Assembly: GCA_030018745.1 (NCBI GenBank)
Contig: JASEHB010000033.1
Coordinates: 1-11,365, forward strand
Source of the DNA: Desulfatibacillaceae bacterium
GTDB taxonomy: Bacteria; Desulfobacterota; Desulfobacteria; Desulfobacterales; Desulfatibacillaceae
Direction: 5' to 3'
Length of the DNA: 11,365 nucleotides
Shown here: positions 11,217-11,365 of the stretch, piece after piece
Layout of the letters: each line of letters opens with the position of its first letter
Position numbering within the stretch: position 1 is the first letter of the stretch
Notes under the pieces: generated by a model
Database searches by the model: none
The model's input: the letters and a program-made list of their open reading frames with translations, nothing else
What the model was told of the DNA's origin: nothing
Translations under genes and position numbers: made by a program

Positions 11217-11365
11217 TAGATAAAGCATCCAACTCGCCGTCTCGTCTGTAAAAGCGGCAATCCACGCAAACGGTCGTCATTGGCGTTTCAACAATGCCCG
11301 CAAGCCTTAAATTTTCAACCCCATAACCGCCCTATCGTTTGTGGTTTTCATTTTTTTTGCTTCTG

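Larger units (their letters stand above)
10861..11365. other. 505-bp region without a convincing gene
   Basis: Upstream of the radical SAM-glycerate kinase gene no frame has a believable start, codon pattern and family motif together. The stretch holds the promoter/operator candidate at 10894-10927, a small inverted repeat CTGGCC/GGCCAG (10930-10935 with 10954-10959), the long dyad at 10998-11030, two copies of the GCTTTTCGTGG repeat in opposite orientation, and paired hairpins at 11121-11157. The last 150 bases are open on both strands without any recognised motif. Confidence 0.55.

Noticed and set aside
11035..11228. Overlapping + and - frames of about 60 codons (11035-11223 and 11046-11228)
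   Set aside because: They overlap each other on opposite strands and span the repeat copies and hairpins. Neither has motif or codon support.
11104..11280. 58-codon - strand frame upstream of the radical SAM-kinase gene
   Set aside because: It runs through the double hairpin and the dispersed repeat, has no clear Shine-Dalgarno site and no known motif, so its openness is better explained by repeat composition.

Overview
The window (about 11.4 kb, moderate GC, AT-rich gaps) looks like chromosomal DNA of an anaerobic Gram-negative bacterium, most likely a Desulfobacterota (deltaproteobacterial) lineage. This is inferred from an oxygen-sensitive indolepyruvate:ferredoxin oxidoreductase (iorA-iorB), a TRAP-type periplasmic binding protein, a radical SAM enzyme and a MOFRL-type glycerate kinase in a bacterial gene style (Shine-Dalgarno sites, rho-independent terminators). 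No rRNA, tRNA, CRISPR array, insertion sequence or integrase was seen.

Layout: (1) 1-150 holds the last residues of a + strand gene (weak biotin-synthase-like look) and two terminators, one symmetric and one for the - strand. (2) 171-1625 (-) is an exported TRAP/DctP-type solute-binding protein fused to a C-terminal peptidoglycan-binding domain, with a 312-bp leader. (3) 1938-3386 (-) holds a calcineurin-like metallophosphoesterase and a small zinc-ribbon protein of unknown function with its own good promoter candidate. (4) 3560-7504 (-) is a probable operon iorA-iorB-tatD-HD hydrolase; tatD and the HD gene overlap by ATGA. (5) 7748-8365 (+) is rdgB (XTP/dITP pyrophosphatase), divergent from iorA. 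(6) 8518-10860 (-) is one 780-codon frame joining a radical SAM enzyme to a complete glycerate 2-kinase. (7) 10861-11365 has no convincing gene but contains a promoter/operator candidate, several inverted repeats and copies of a dispersed repeat.

How the genes fit: IorAB oxidises aryl pyruvates from aromatic amino acids using ferredoxin. TatD, the HD phosphohydrolase and RdgB are nucleic-acid or nucleotide-pool housekeeping enzymes. The glycerate kinase feeds glycerate into lower glycolysis as 2-phosphoglycerate.

The most notable observation is the radical SAM-glycerate kinase frame. Exactly at the domain boundary it carries a near-perfect Shine-Dalgarno followed by two in-frame ATGs, so the kinase may also be made alone. 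Other points are the DctP-peptidoglycan-binding fusion, a 13-bp sequence (GCCTGGCAAGGCC) shared by the upstream regions of iorB and the fusion gene with a near-copy upstream of the phosphoesterase gene, and a dispersed GCTTTTCGTGG repeat. All family assignments are from motif reading; no database search was run.
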